Shown here: positions 8,668 to 17,233 of the stretch, piece after piece
How the letters are laid out: every line of letters begins with the position of its first letter
Numbering within the stretch: the first letter of the stretch is position 1
NCBI GenBank assembly: GCA_052170315.1
Contig: JBQNAT010000003.1
Coordinates: forward strand, 62,001-126,000
DNA: 64,000 nucleotides
Direction of reading: 5' to 3'
DNA from: UBA9732 sp052170315
GTDB taxonomy: Bacteria > Spirochaetota > Spirochaetia > Sphaerochaetales > Sphaerochaetaceae
Translations under genes and position numbers: made by a program
The notes under the pieces: model-generated
Database searches by the model: none
The model's input: the letters and a program-made list of their open reading frames with translations, nothing else
What the model was told of the DNA's origin: nothing

Positions 8668-10377
8668 ATGTCCATAAGAAGAAGCATATTAGCCGTAATT
8701 CTGATTGTCGTATCACTTCCGTCATTTGCCATGTATCAGTCTGACATGAGATATGCGGGAGCGGGAGAAGTCATCCCAATCGGCAGCGAACTGTATGATT
8801 ATTTTGACACCCTGTTTCTTATGTGCGGAACCGGCGGCCCGTCCGCTTCAAGACCCTGGACCGCGGCGGAAGCCAGATTAGAGCTTTCCAAAATAAACCC
8901 CACTGAACTGAAAGGGTTTTCCCAGGATATTTACAACTTAATAGAAGCCGCGTTAGCCCCACATAAAGAATACGATATTTTTACTGAAGTTTCTGTAAAT
9001 CCCGAAATGTATGCCCATTCCAACGAATCCTTCGGTCTGGAGGAAAACTGGAATTACGGTTATGTTAAACGCAATCCCTTTGCTTACATCGGGCTGAATG
9101 CATATCACAACGGTTTTTTCTTACATACAGAACTCACATACGGGATAAGCAGAGCCGGAAGCGCGGACCGTTTTGAAACCCTTGAGAATTATGTGACAAA
9201 TAAACTTGGGAAGACTTACTCCGGCGTCGGAGCAGCTGAAAAAGAGTATGGATATCCCGCAGCAGGCCTAAATAAAATAAAGGTTGTTTCTTTTTCTTCA
9301 ATCTATGGCCCGAAATTTGCTTTCAACGCAATAGGACCTGTTGATAACGAAATACCCAAGGCTGCGTACATCACATATGCGGGAAAAGGATTCTCGATAG
9401 GAGCATACAGGTCCCGGAAAACATGGGGAAGATCAAAGATTGGGAATTTCGTATTCGATGAGCATATTGACCGCTATCAACATATCAGCGCAAAGATTTT
9501 CAACAGGAAATTCGCGTTTGATTTTACAATAATGTTCCCTGAGGTTTATCTTGGCGGAAATAATGATGTAGCGGATTATGGCAATAAGAGAAGATACTTC
9601 CTTGCTCACAGATTGGATTTTCAAATCAGCAATAGACTCAGAGCAGCCTTTAGTGAAAACGTCATGTACCTGTCTACCTATTTCGCGGATTTTCAATATC
9701 TGAATCCGGCAACAATATACCATAACAATGTAAACGGCTCTCAGTTTAACGCTCTTGCACATGCAGAGTTTGAATATGTTCCGATTCCGGGGTTAAGACT
9801 TTATGCTCAGCTTGCGGTTGACCAGGGGTCTGTGCCGTTTGTGGAGGATCCTTCTCATGAAGATCAGGCTTTCGGTTGCACACTTGGTATAGGATATGCT
9901 TTTGAATTGTCAAAAGGTCTGGCAAATATAAATTTTGAATCAGTCTATGCCAGTCCGGTTCTGTACAGAAGAGACGCTCCGGACTTCATTATCACAAACA
10001 GTTCACAGATTTCAGATTCTTACAGAAGTATTCCATACTTCACATATATTGGTTTCAAATACGGCGGAGATACCCTGGGATTAAGACTTGACGCGGATTA
10101 CAGAAATTTCAACCTGCATCTTTATGCAAACCAAACAGTTCTTTTTAAAGGCGGTTTTGGTATTTTTGACAAATACGAGCCTGGTATGTTTATAGGTAAA
10201 TTTCTTACCGGCAACATCACCATTCATTCTATTTCAAATGCCGGTCTGGAATACTCATTTGAAATATTCAAAAGGTATTACTGTAAGGCCTTCGCTGATT
10301 TAAGCTTTTTATATTCCAATTCGGGCTTTGATATACAACTGGCATGCGGTATCAAAGCAAGCCTTACAACGAGGTGA
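8668..10377 (+). CDS. Wzi-like outer-membrane protein 2
   Basis: A 569-residue secreted beta-barrel with a signal peptide (MSIRR, hydrophobic core, SLPSFA). After it comes an N-terminal helical segment with SASRPWTAAEARLELSKI near residue 58, the signature also seen in Wzi-like proteins 3 and 4. The barrel part includes KTWGRSKIGNFVFDEHI near 251, the FQYLNPATIYHNN block near 345 and many alternating hydrophobic or aromatic strands. Inferred role: surface attachment or outer-membrane passage of the polymer made by this locus. It is the first plus-strand gene of the central block. The Shine-Dalgarno sequence is poor (GAGG is 15 or more bases from the ATG), but the signal peptide fixes the start. 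Confidence 0.68.
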   Translation: MSIRRSILAVILIVVSLPSFAMYQSDMRYAGAGEVIPIGSELYDYFDTLFLMCGTGGPSASRPWTAAEARLELSKINPTELKGFSQDIYNLIEAALAPHKEYDIFTEVSVNPEMYAHSNESFGLEENWNYGYVKRNPFAYIGLNAYHNGFFLHTELTYGISRAGSADRFETLENYVTNKLGKTYSGVGAAEKEYGYPAAGLNKIKVVSFSSIYGPKFAFNAIGPVDNEIPKAAYITYAGKGFSIGAYRSRKTWGRSKIGNFVFDEHIDRYQHISAKIFNRKFAFDFTIMFPEVYLGGNNDVADYGNKRRYFLAHRLDFQISNRLRAAFSENVMYLSTYFADFQYLNPATIYHNNVNGSQFNALAHAEFEYVPIPGLRLYAQLAVDQGSVPFVEDPSHEDQAFGCTLGIGYAFELSKGLANINFESVYASPVLYRRDAPDFIITNSSQISDSYRSIPYFTYIGFKYGGDTLGLRLDADYRNFNLHLYANQTVLFKGGFGIFDKYEPGMFIGKFLTGNITIHSISNAGLEYSFEIFKRYYCKAFADLSFLYSNSGFDIQLACGIKASLTTR

Positions 10378-10379
10378 AT

Positions 10380-10445
10380 ATGAAGAGCGTAAAACGGAAC
10401 TATCTGTACAATGTACTGAATGAATCACTTGTTGTAATTGCTCCA
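10380..10445 (+). pseudogene. Remnant of a Wzx-type flippase N-terminus
   Basis: Directly after wzi2, GAGG then ATG opens a frame reading MKSVKRNYLYNVLNES followed by LVVIAP. This closely resembles the first 22 residues typical of Wzx/RfbX flippases, which normally continue into a PLITTPYxSR motif. Here the similarity stops and the frame runs on into the CapA2 gene, which has its own ribosome site and start at 10473. I read it as the truncated start of a lost flippase gene. A read-through 31-residue extension of CapA2 is the alternative, but CapA1 has no such extension. Confidence 0.5.
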
Positions 10446-10472
10446 CAACCTTTAATTAATGGAGAAAACCAT

Positions 10473-11609
10473 ATGTTAAAATTAATTATAGGCGCAGACA
10501 TTGTACCCACTAAATCAAATCAAAAGATATTTGAAAATGCGCAGATAGAAAATATTGTAGACAGCAGGCTTCTGGATTTATTGAGAAACGCAAATTATCG
10601 CATTTTCAATCTTGAAGTTCCCCTGACAGACATAGAAACACCAATTGATAAATGCGGACCTAATTTAGCTGCATCTGCCAGGTCTGCGGCAGGATACAAA
10701 CAGCTTGGTATAGATTTTCTAACCCTGGCGAATAACCATATTCTTGATCAGGGAGAACAGGGGTTGTGGTCAACTGCGGAGCAGCTTGATAAATGGAATA
10801 TAGCATATGCCGGTATTGGCCATACATTAACTGAAGCATCCCAACCGTATATCGCGGAAATTGCAGATAAAAAAGTGGGAATTTATTGTTGTGCGGAACA
10901 CGAGTTTTCCATTGCGACTGAAAACAAAGCAGGCGCAAATCCATTTGATCCATTTGAAAGTTTGGATCATATAGCGTCTTTAAAATCTGTTTGCGATTAT
11001 GTTATCTGTCTTTACCACGGAGGAAAAGAACATTACCGCTACCCTTCCCCTCTATTACAGAAAACATGCCGAAAGATTGTAGAAAAAGGCGCTGATCTTG
11101 TCATATGCCAGCATACACATTGTATTGGATGTGAGGAGAAATGGCAGAAAGGGACAATAGTATACGGACAAGGTAATTTCCTGTTTGATGATTCAGATTC
11201 CGAGTACTGGAAAACCGCTGTACTTGTTGAGGTGGAACTTAAAGATAAAAGTATTAATTACATTCCCATTCTAAAAAAAGGTAATGGTGTGAAATTAGCA
11301 GATTCTGATGAGGCAAAAATTATCTTATCGGAGATGAAAAAACGTACTGATGAAATAAAACAGGAAGGTTTTATTGAAAAAACTTACAGAATTTTCTCTA
11401 AAAAAATGATTGAAGTCTATTTAGCGGATACAAATAGATTTACAGGTTCTTTTCTGTTCAGGGCGCTTAATAAAATCTCGGGTCGCAGCCTTGGTCGTTA
11501 TTTTACGAGGAAAAAAATAAAAAGAGACGGCAATGTATTAATAAACCAATATGCTTGCGAGGCACATAGGGAATTAATACTGAAAGGTCTTGAGGTATTT
11601 GAAAAGTGA
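10473..11609 (+). CDS. CapA family protein 2
   Basis: A 378-residue paralogue of CapA1, with nearly the same motifs: IGADIVPTKSNQ, YRIFNLEVPLTD, LTLANNHILDQGEQG, CAEHEFSIATENKAGANPFD, YHGGKEHYRYPSP, CQHTHCIG and YGQGNFLFDD. The metal-site residues are therefore kept. The start at ATG 10473 is supported by GGAG 8 bases upstream and by alignment with CapA1; an in-frame ATG at 10380 would add a flippase-like leader. It is visibly more A+T-rich than CapA1 (about one third G+C in sampled lines), so if duplicated the copies are old or came from different sources. It overlaps the flippase start by 4 bases. Confidence 0.83.
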   Translation: MLKLIIGADIVPTKSNQKIFENAQIENIVDSRLLDLLRNANYRIFNLEVPLTDIETPIDKCGPNLAASARSAAGYKQLGIDFLTLANNHILDQGEQGLWSTAEQLDKWNIAYAGIGHTLTEASQPYIAEIADKKVGIYCCAEHEFSIATENKAGANPFDPFESLDHIASLKSVCDYVICLYHGGKEHYRYPSPLLQKTCRKIVEKGADLVICQHTHCIGCEEKWQKGTIVYGQGNFLFDDSDSEYWKTAVLVEVELKDKSINYIPILKKGNGVKLADSDEAKIILSEMKKRTDEIKQEGFIEKTYRIFSKKMIEVYLADTNRFTGSFLFRALNKISGRSLGRYFTRKKIKRDGNVLINQYACEAHRELILKGLEVFEK

Positions 11610-13102
11610 CACGGCGACAAAAATTATACTTAAATACGGTAACCGCGGTCTTAAATCAGATAGTGGCATTTATCTGCGGTTTTATTTTACCAAGATATAT
11701 CCTTTCTTATTTCGGTTCAGATGCAAATGGCCTTGTGGCATCAATCACACAGTTTTTAAGTATTGTTTCTTTCCTGGAACTCGGAGTAGGGCCCGTTATT
11801 CAATCAAATCTATACAAGCCTCTTGCCGACAATGATATGGAGACTACCAGTAAAATTGTTGCATCCGCAGAAAAATTCTATAGAAAAATCGCATACTTTT
11901 TTTTATTGTACATATTTGTCCTTTTCTTTGCTTTTCCTCACTTAAACGGAGAATTTAAACCATGGTACACCTCATCACTTCTTTTAATCATATCAGTAAG
12001 TACTTTCTCTCAGTATTATTTCGGTATTACCTATCAGGTATTCTTAAACGCGGATCAAAAAGTATATGTACAAACATCTTTACAAATTATAACGATTATT
12101 TTAAACACTTTGCTGAGCATTATTTTAATGAAGCTTGGTTGCGGTATCCATGTTGTAAAACTGGCATCAGCAGTTGTATATGTTATTCGGCCTGTCGCGC
12201 AGAATATTTATGTGAAGAAACACTATAAACTGAATCTTAAAATAAAATATACAGAAGAACCGATTAAACAAAAATGGAACGGTTTCGCGCAACATTTAGC
12301 CGCAGTTGTTTGCGGTCAGATTGATATTGTACTTTTAACACTGTTTTCTACTTACAGAAACGTATCAATATACTCTGTTTATTTTCTTGTAGTTAACGGC
12401 GTGGAAGAAACGATAATGACAGCCGTCTCAGGTCTTGAATCCTTCTGGGGAAATATGTTCGCAAAAAAAGAATATGAAAGCCTTAATAAAACTTTTCAGA
12501 CAGTAGAGACTTTGATGCATGCCGGAGCAACCTGGCTGTTTACTGTAACCGCCATTTTAATTGCGCCGTTCATAAGCGTCTATACATCGGGGCTGGAGGA
12601 TAGCAGTGCTTATATTTTACCGGTCTTTGGCGCATGCCTTACATTTGCCTATGGCATACAGTGCCTTCGTGTACCTTATTTCAGAATTATAAAAGCTGCC
12701 GGGCATTACAAGGAAACTCAGAATGGAGCATTTATATCCATGATGTTAAATATAGTGCTGTCGGTTGCCCTTGTTTTTAAGTTTTCTTTAATTGGAGTAG
12801 CCACAGGAACAATCGCGGCCATGCTTTATCATACAGTCTATTTTGCCTGGTATTTACGAAAAAATATCATCAACAGACCGTTTCATTATTTTGTCAGACA
12901 TATTGTGGTAGATGTAATTACGGCTGTCATCAGCTATGCGGCCACAAATCGGATTAAAATGTTGCAAATAAGTTATACCGCGTGGATTTTGTACGCGTTT
13001 ATTGTTACAGCTATTGTTGCGGTAATCACACTATTATTAAATCTTCCTATATATAAAAGTGATTTTGAATATTTAATAAAGAAAATAATTAAAAAAATTT
13101 GA
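11606..13102 (+). CDS. Wzx-type polysaccharide flippase
   Basis: A 498-residue integral membrane protein with about 12-14 hydrophobic segments, of the MOP superfamily that flips undecaprenyl-linked sugar units across the plasma membrane. Recognisable regions are LNQIVAFICGFILPRYILSYFG near residue 15, ITQFLSIVSFLELGVGPVI near 47 (a characteristic loop of the family) and LNADQKVYVQTSLQII near 145. It starts with GTG overlapping the capA2 stop (GTGA). Its N-terminus differs from the remnant at 10380, so it is not the intact version of that gene. Sampled lines are 33-38% G+C, lower than the housekeeping part of the window. Confidence 0.85.
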   Translation: MTRRQKLYLNTVTAVLNQIVAFICGFILPRYILSYFGSDANGLVASITQFLSIVSFLELGVGPVIQSNLYKPLADNDMETTSKIVASAEKFYRKIAYFFLLYIFVLFFAFPHLNGEFKPWYTSSLLLIISVSTFSQYYFGITYQVFLNADQKVYVQTSLQIITIILNTLLSIILMKLGCGIHVVKLASAVVYVIRPVAQNIYVKKHYKLNLKIKYTEEPIKQKWNGFAQHLAAVVCGQIDIVLLTLFSTYRNVSIYSVYFLVVNGVEETIMTAVSGLESFWGNMFAKKEYESLNKTFQTVETLMHAGATWLFTVTAILIAPFISVYTSGLEDSSAYILPVFGACLTFAYGIQCLRVPYFRIIKAAGHYKETQNGAFISMMLNIVLSVALVFKFSLIGVATGTIAAMLYHTVYFAWYLRKNIINRPFHYFVRHIVVDVITAVISYAATNRIKMLQISYTAWILYAFIVTAIVAVITLLLNLPIYKSDFEYLIKKIIKKI

Positions 13103-13206
13103 TAGTTACCGGCTCATTTGAGGTTTTTAATCACCCAAATGGAATGAATTACCGTCATTTATGTTTTCCGGTTCATGATTTTGCCTTTTTGTTATAGAAT
13201 AATGTC

Positions 13207-14295
13207 ATGTTTGTTTATTTCTCATTGGCTCTGATGGTTCCGATACTGTCGCGGTTGTTCAGAAAAAAGGAAAATCGTAACGATTTGGTTCTTTTGATTA
13301 TATGCTGTGTGATGTTTATCCTTCTCTGTCTTAGAAATCCGTTCGGTTTCTTTGATTTACCGGCATACCGCGACAACTTTTATGAGACTAAAAATCTCTC
13401 TTTCCCTGAAATATTAAGAGGAACAAGATTTATTAATACACATGTATCAATCCATGAAGAAAACGGTTATTTATGGTTAAACTGGATTCTGTCACATATT
13501 GGAGCGAACTTCAACGTACTGCTTTGTGTCCATGCGGCAGTTGTTTGCACAAGCCTTTTCTTTTTTATAAGAAAATACTCGGCAGACCCTGTTTTCAGTA
13601 TTTATTTTTTTCTGTGTATCGGAGGTCTCACAGACCACACTTACATACTTAGACAGTCATTTGCCTTCGCTATCCTGCTCTTTGCAGTACCGTTTATAGT
13701 TGAAAGGAAGCCCCTGCGTTTCCTTTTGCTGGTCATTCTTGCCGCATCCTTTCACAGGACTGCTCTTTCCTTTATACTTATATATCCTCTTTCCTACGTA
13801 AAACTTAACAGAAAAACAGCTTTCATCGGTATTGGAACAGCTCTTTCAATGATTATTCTGGTACCTTTACTGTATTCAACAGTTATACTTAAGCTTATGC
13901 AGGCGTTTGGAAAATCCGGCTACAAAATCGCGCAGTTTGATTTCAGGGAAATGCTTATAATCATTACCGCCATGCTTTTCTTTGTAATTTTCATAACGGA
14001 TTTTTCAAAGGATATCCCGCTTTCGGATACGGTCATGTTCTGGCTTACCGTAATTTCGCTCATGTTTATGGCTGTAAGTTCTCACATCTATATAATGGCC
14101 AGAGTCGGAATGTCAATGTACCTGCCTTTTGCAATGATAATGCTACCAAATTTCATTGAAAAAAATGAAAACAGGGAACTGATGTCAAAGTTTAAAATTG
14201 CAATTTATGCGGCTCTGTTTTCCTACCTGATTTTTATTGTGATTACAACACCGTATTCGTTCTCCTTTGTATGGGATAAAGCGACAATTATCTGA
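13207..14295 (+). CDS. EpsG-family polysaccharide polymerase (Wzy-like)
   Basis: A 362-residue membrane protein with roughly nine transmembrane segments. EpsG/Wzy proteins polymerise flipped repeat units outside the plasma membrane. Seen: CLRNPFGFFDLPAYRDNF near residue 42 (the early charged loop typical of EpsG), DHTYILRQSFAFAILLFA near 142 (the RQ-A-I motif) and AASFHRTALSFIL near 177. No Shine-Dalgarno sequence precedes the ATG; a possible -10 (TAGAAT, 13195-13200) lies only 6 bases from it. A 104-base gap separates it from the flippase, so it may start a new transcript. Confidence 0.8.
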   Translation: MFVYFSLALMVPILSRLFRKKENRNDLVLLIICCVMFILLCLRNPFGFFDLPAYRDNFYETKNLSFPEILRGTRFINTHVSIHEENGYLWLNWILSHIGANFNVLLCVHAAVVCTSLFFFIRKYSADPVFSIYFFLCIGGLTDHTYILRQSFAFAILLFAVPFIVERKPLRFLLLVILAASFHRTALSFILIYPLSYVKLNRKTAFIGIGTALSMIILVPLLYSTVILKLMQAFGKSGYKIAQFDFREMLIIITAMLFFVIFITDFSKDIPLSDTVMFWLTVISLMFMAVSSHIYIMARVGMSMYLPFAMIMLPNFIEKNENRELMSKFKIAIYAALFSYLIFIVITTPYSFSFVWDKATII

Positions 14296-14315
14296 AAAGA
14301 TTTAGGAGAGGCCGA

Positions 14316-15416
14316 ATGAAAATACTGTTTGTAACAGGAACTCTTACGCATGGTGGGGCACAAAGGGTTATATCCGTAGTATCCGGTAAGCTTGCCGAAT
14401 TAGGTCATGACGTTTCATTGATAATCTATAAAAAATTTGAAAACGAATATCATACCCATGAAAGAGTAAAACGTTTCTACCTTGCGGAAAACGAAGAAGT
14501 CTATGAAAAGATTTCGGGCTTCAGACGTGTAATAATGCTAAGAAGGCTTTTGAGGAAAATAAAGCCTGATGTTGCTGTAGGCTTTCTTGAAGGCGGCTAC
14601 GGTATGTTTATTTCTTCAATAGGAATGTGTTTTAAGAAGATAGCGTCTGCAAGAGTTAATCCGAAATATATTTTTGAAGAAAGCGGTTCAAGAGGCTTTC
14701 TTAATAAACTCTGGTTCAGACGCGCAGATGCGGTTGTACTTCAGACACAAAGCCAAACTAAGTTCCTTACAAAGTCCTGCGGGTGGAAAAACATTAACAT
14801 AATTCCAAATCCCGTATCCGAAGCTGCTCTTCGCAGTCCCGCGCATGATTACGGAAGAAATGTTTCGCGCCTTGTTATGGCCGGACGACTTAACGAGCAG
14901 AAGGACTACCCTACCGCCATTGACGCGATGAAAACCGTTCATGAGAAGTTTCCTGATATAAAGCTTGATATCTACGGTGAAGGCGATATCAGACCCATGC
15001 TTGAAAAAAAAATACAGGACATGGGGCTTGAAAATACAGTAAGTTTAAAAGGCTGGACTAAAGACGTTGTAAGCGAATATGAAAAGAGCGATTTATACAT
15101 AATGAGCTCGGCCTATGAGGGGATGCCTAATTCCCTGATGGAGGCAATGGCCTGCGGGATGGTGTGCATATCAACGGACTGTGAAACCGGACCGTCGGAT
15201 TTGATTGAGAACGGTAAAAATGGTTTCCTTATCCCCGCAGGTGACGCCGCCTCTCTTGCCCGTAGGATAGTGGATATAGCCCAAATGACAAAAGAACAGC
15301 GAAAAAAACTGGGTACTGAAGCAAAAAAAACAATTGAAGAAAGCTATTCCGGAACATATATAGGTAAGCGCTGGGAAACGCTTGTCAAAAGCCTGTTAAG
15401 GAGTGAAGAAAAATGA
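14316..15416 (+). CDS. Glycosyltransferase family 4
   Basis: A 366-residue GT-B glycosyltransferase. The N-terminus FVTGTLTHGGAQRVISVVSG is the usual acceptor-domain opening of this subfamily. VMAGRLNEQKDYPTAIDA near residue 190 marks the linker, and SSAYEGMPNSLMEAMACGM near 268 is the donor-site E-x7-E block. The ribosome site AGGAGAGG is strong. The stop overlaps the tupA2 start by 4 bases, the same coupling of sugar transfer and amidoligase seen at 7245. It resembles the gene at 17234 more than the one at 7245. Confidence 0.9.
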   Translation: MKILFVTGTLTHGGAQRVISVVSGKLAELGHDVSLIIYKKFENEYHTHERVKRFYLAENEEVYEKISGFRRVIMLRRLLRKIKPDVAVGFLEGGYGMFISSIGMCFKKIASARVNPKYIFEESGSRGFLNKLWFRRADAVVLQTQSQTKFLTKSCGWKNINIIPNPVSEAALRSPAHDYGRNVSRLVMAGRLNEQKDYPTAIDAMKTVHEKFPDIKLDIYGEGDIRPMLEKKIQDMGLENTVSLKGWTKDVVSEYEKSDLYIMSSAYEGMPNSLMEAMACGMVCISTDCETGPSDLIENGKNGFLIPAGDAASLARRIVDIAQMTKEQRKKLGTEAKKTIEESYSGTYIGKRWETLVKSLLRSEEK

Positions 15417-16342
15417 ATATTTTAAAGAAACTGAGCAGATATTTCAAAGACGAAGATTTCAGAATATACGTTAATACCAAGCTTGGTTTCTATAAAAACA
15501 TGTCTGATGAAGACTATCTGAAAATGCTTTTCAAGGCAAACATGGGTTACGAACTAAATCTTGAAAATCCAAGAACTTTCAATGAAAAACTTCAGTGGCT
15601 GAAGCTTTATGACCACAGACCCGAATACACAATCATGGTGGATAAATTCCTTGTAAAAAAATATGTGGCTGACAAAATAGGCTCACAGTACGTTATCCCT
15701 CTTCTTGGAGTATGGAAGATGGCAGAAGATATAAATTTCGAAGAACTGCCAAATTCATTTGTTCTTAAATGCAATCATAATTCAGGTAACGTAATAATTT
15801 GTAGGGACAAAAACAACTTTGATACAGCCAACGCCAGAAAAATTCTTGGAAATGCTTTGAAAGAGGATTTCTATATTTACGGAAAAGAATGGCCGTATAA
15901 AAACGTAAAAAAACGCATCTTGGCTGAAAAATATATGGAAACAATGGATTCTGAAAACAGGAAAGATTTGCCCGATTATAAGGTTCTCTGTTTAAACGGC
16001 AAACCTGCCGCGATAATGGTTCACAAAGGCAGATACCTGGGAAGACACACTCAGGATTGGTATGACACTGACTGGAACATGCTTGATATAAAACAGCCGA
16101 ACCTTGAAAGAAGTTCCATATCAATGGAAAAACCTGCTTTCCTAAAACAAATGCTGGAACTTTCAGAAATCCTTGCATCAGGAATTCCTGAAATCAGAGT
16201 TGACTGGTATCATGCAAATAATCAGCTGTACTTTGGAGAACTCACATTCTTTGACGGCTCAGGATTTTCATGGTTTGATCCTCCTGAATTTGATGAAAAA
16301 TTAGGCAATATGATAACTTTGCCTGAAAAAAGACAAAACTGA
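15413..16342 (+). CDS. TupA-like ATP-grasp amidoligase 2
   Basis: A 309-residue homologue of amidoligase 1, equal in length and about 60% identical by eye over the catalytic part. Shared blocks are NEKLQW-KLYD, YTIMVDK, DKIGS-YVIPLLGVW, SFVLKCNHNSG, DLPDYKVLC, HTQDW-DT, IRVDWYHAN and FGELTFFDGSGF. All the ATP-grasp elements are present. The N-terminal 35 residues differ most. It ends the plus-strand block and faces amidoligase 3 across a 21-base convergent gap. Probable role: linking an amino acid or peptide to a carboxyl group of the polymer; the substrate cannot be read from sequence. Confidence 0.85.
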   Translation: MNILKKLSRYFKDEDFRIYVNTKLGFYKNMSDEDYLKMLFKANMGYELNLENPRTFNEKLQWLKLYDHRPEYTIMVDKFLVKKYVADKIGSQYVIPLLGVWKMAEDINFEELPNSFVLKCNHNSGNVIICRDKNNFDTANARKILGNALKEDFYIYGKEWPYKNVKKRILAEKYMETMDSENRKDLPDYKVLCLNGKPAAIMVHKGRYLGRHTQDWYDTDWNMLDIKQPNLERSSISMEKPAFLKQMLELSEILASGIPEIRVDWYHANNQLYFGELTFFDGSGFSWFDPPEFDEKLGNMITLPEKRQN

Positions 16343-16363
16343 CACGCTTTTAATGTCAAGTCC

Positions 16364-17230
16364 TTATATTATTTTCTCTTTAGGAAGCTCTATCCATGAA
16401 CCAAGACGCAGGTTCCAACTTTCAGGTTTAACAGGAGTAAATCCCCCGCAGTGAAAGAAGGTAAGTTCCCCCACGTAGATATGACCGTTCACATAGAAAA
16501 AATCTACCCTTAGAAAGGGTACATCCTTAGACAGGATGCCCGCAATACGTTTCATTTCATCAAAACATGAAGGAAGTTCAGGAGCTTCCGACGCTTTGGG
16601 ATCATCCATTTCAATATCAAGAAATTTACCTTCCATATCAAAAAATGCTGCATGCCTGACTTTTGCGCCGTCTCTTGCCATGTACATTATTTTAGGAACA
16701 CCGTTGAAACAGAAAAACTTATAGTCTAAGAGTATGCCATCGGTATCGTCCTGAATATACTCTTCCGCAAATACCTTTGGCCGGATATCACGGTAGACCC
16801 ATTCACGGTTCTGATAGTAATAGTTCGTTCTCAGAGAATCCCCGATACGCTTACAGGTATCTTCAAAGTCCAGTTTTTTTCTGTCATCGCAGACAACAAG
16901 ACCTCCGCTGTCATGGTTGCATTTAATAACGAATTTATCGGGAAGAGCGGAAAAATCAATATCTTCAAAGCTGTTCCACTGACCAAGCAGCGGAACGGTA
17001 TATCCGTCTCCAATTCGCGACTTCACAAATTCTCTCATTGCAAGCTTATCGACCATTTCGCAGTATTCCGGCCTATGGTTATACAGCTTAAGCCATTGCA
17101 TTTTTTCACTGAAAGTTTTTGGATTACGCAAATTGGGAACCCTGTGAAGGACTCTGATATAGTTAAGCCATACATAAGTTCTGTCGGAAAGAAGATTAGT
17201 ACTTTTTTTAAAAGCTCTTTTTATGCTCAT
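16364..17230 (-). CDS. TupA-like ATP-grasp amidoligase 3
   Basis: A 288-residue, more distant member of the same family. Conserved pieces are NPKTFSEKMQWLKLYNHRPEY near residue 35, YTVPLLGQW, DKFVIKCNHDSGG near 110, VFAEEYIQ near 153, LLDYKFFCFNG near 166, LRVDFFYVNGHIYVGELTFF near 241 and a glycine-rich HCGGF where copies 1 and 2 have DGSGF. Copies 1 and 2 share HTQDW, which is absent here, suggesting a different acceptor. It lies 3 bases after the glycosyltransferase at 17234, so the pair is co-translated. Confidence 0.82.
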   Translation of the reverse strand: MSIKRAFKKSTNLLSDRTYVWLNYIRVLHRVPNLRNPKTFSEKMQWLKLYNHRPEYCEMVDKLAMREFVKSRIGDGYTVPLLGQWNSFEDIDFSALPDKFVIKCNHDSGGLVVCDDRKKLDFEDTCKRIGDSLRTNYYYQNREWVYRDIRPKVFAEEYIQDDTDGILLDYKFFCFNGVPKIMYMARDGAKVRHAAFFDMEGKFLDIEMDDPKASEAPELPSCFDEMKRIAGILSKDVPFLRVDFFYVNGHIYVGELTFFHCGGFTPVKPESWNLRLGSWIELPKEKII

Positions 17231-17233
17231 ACC

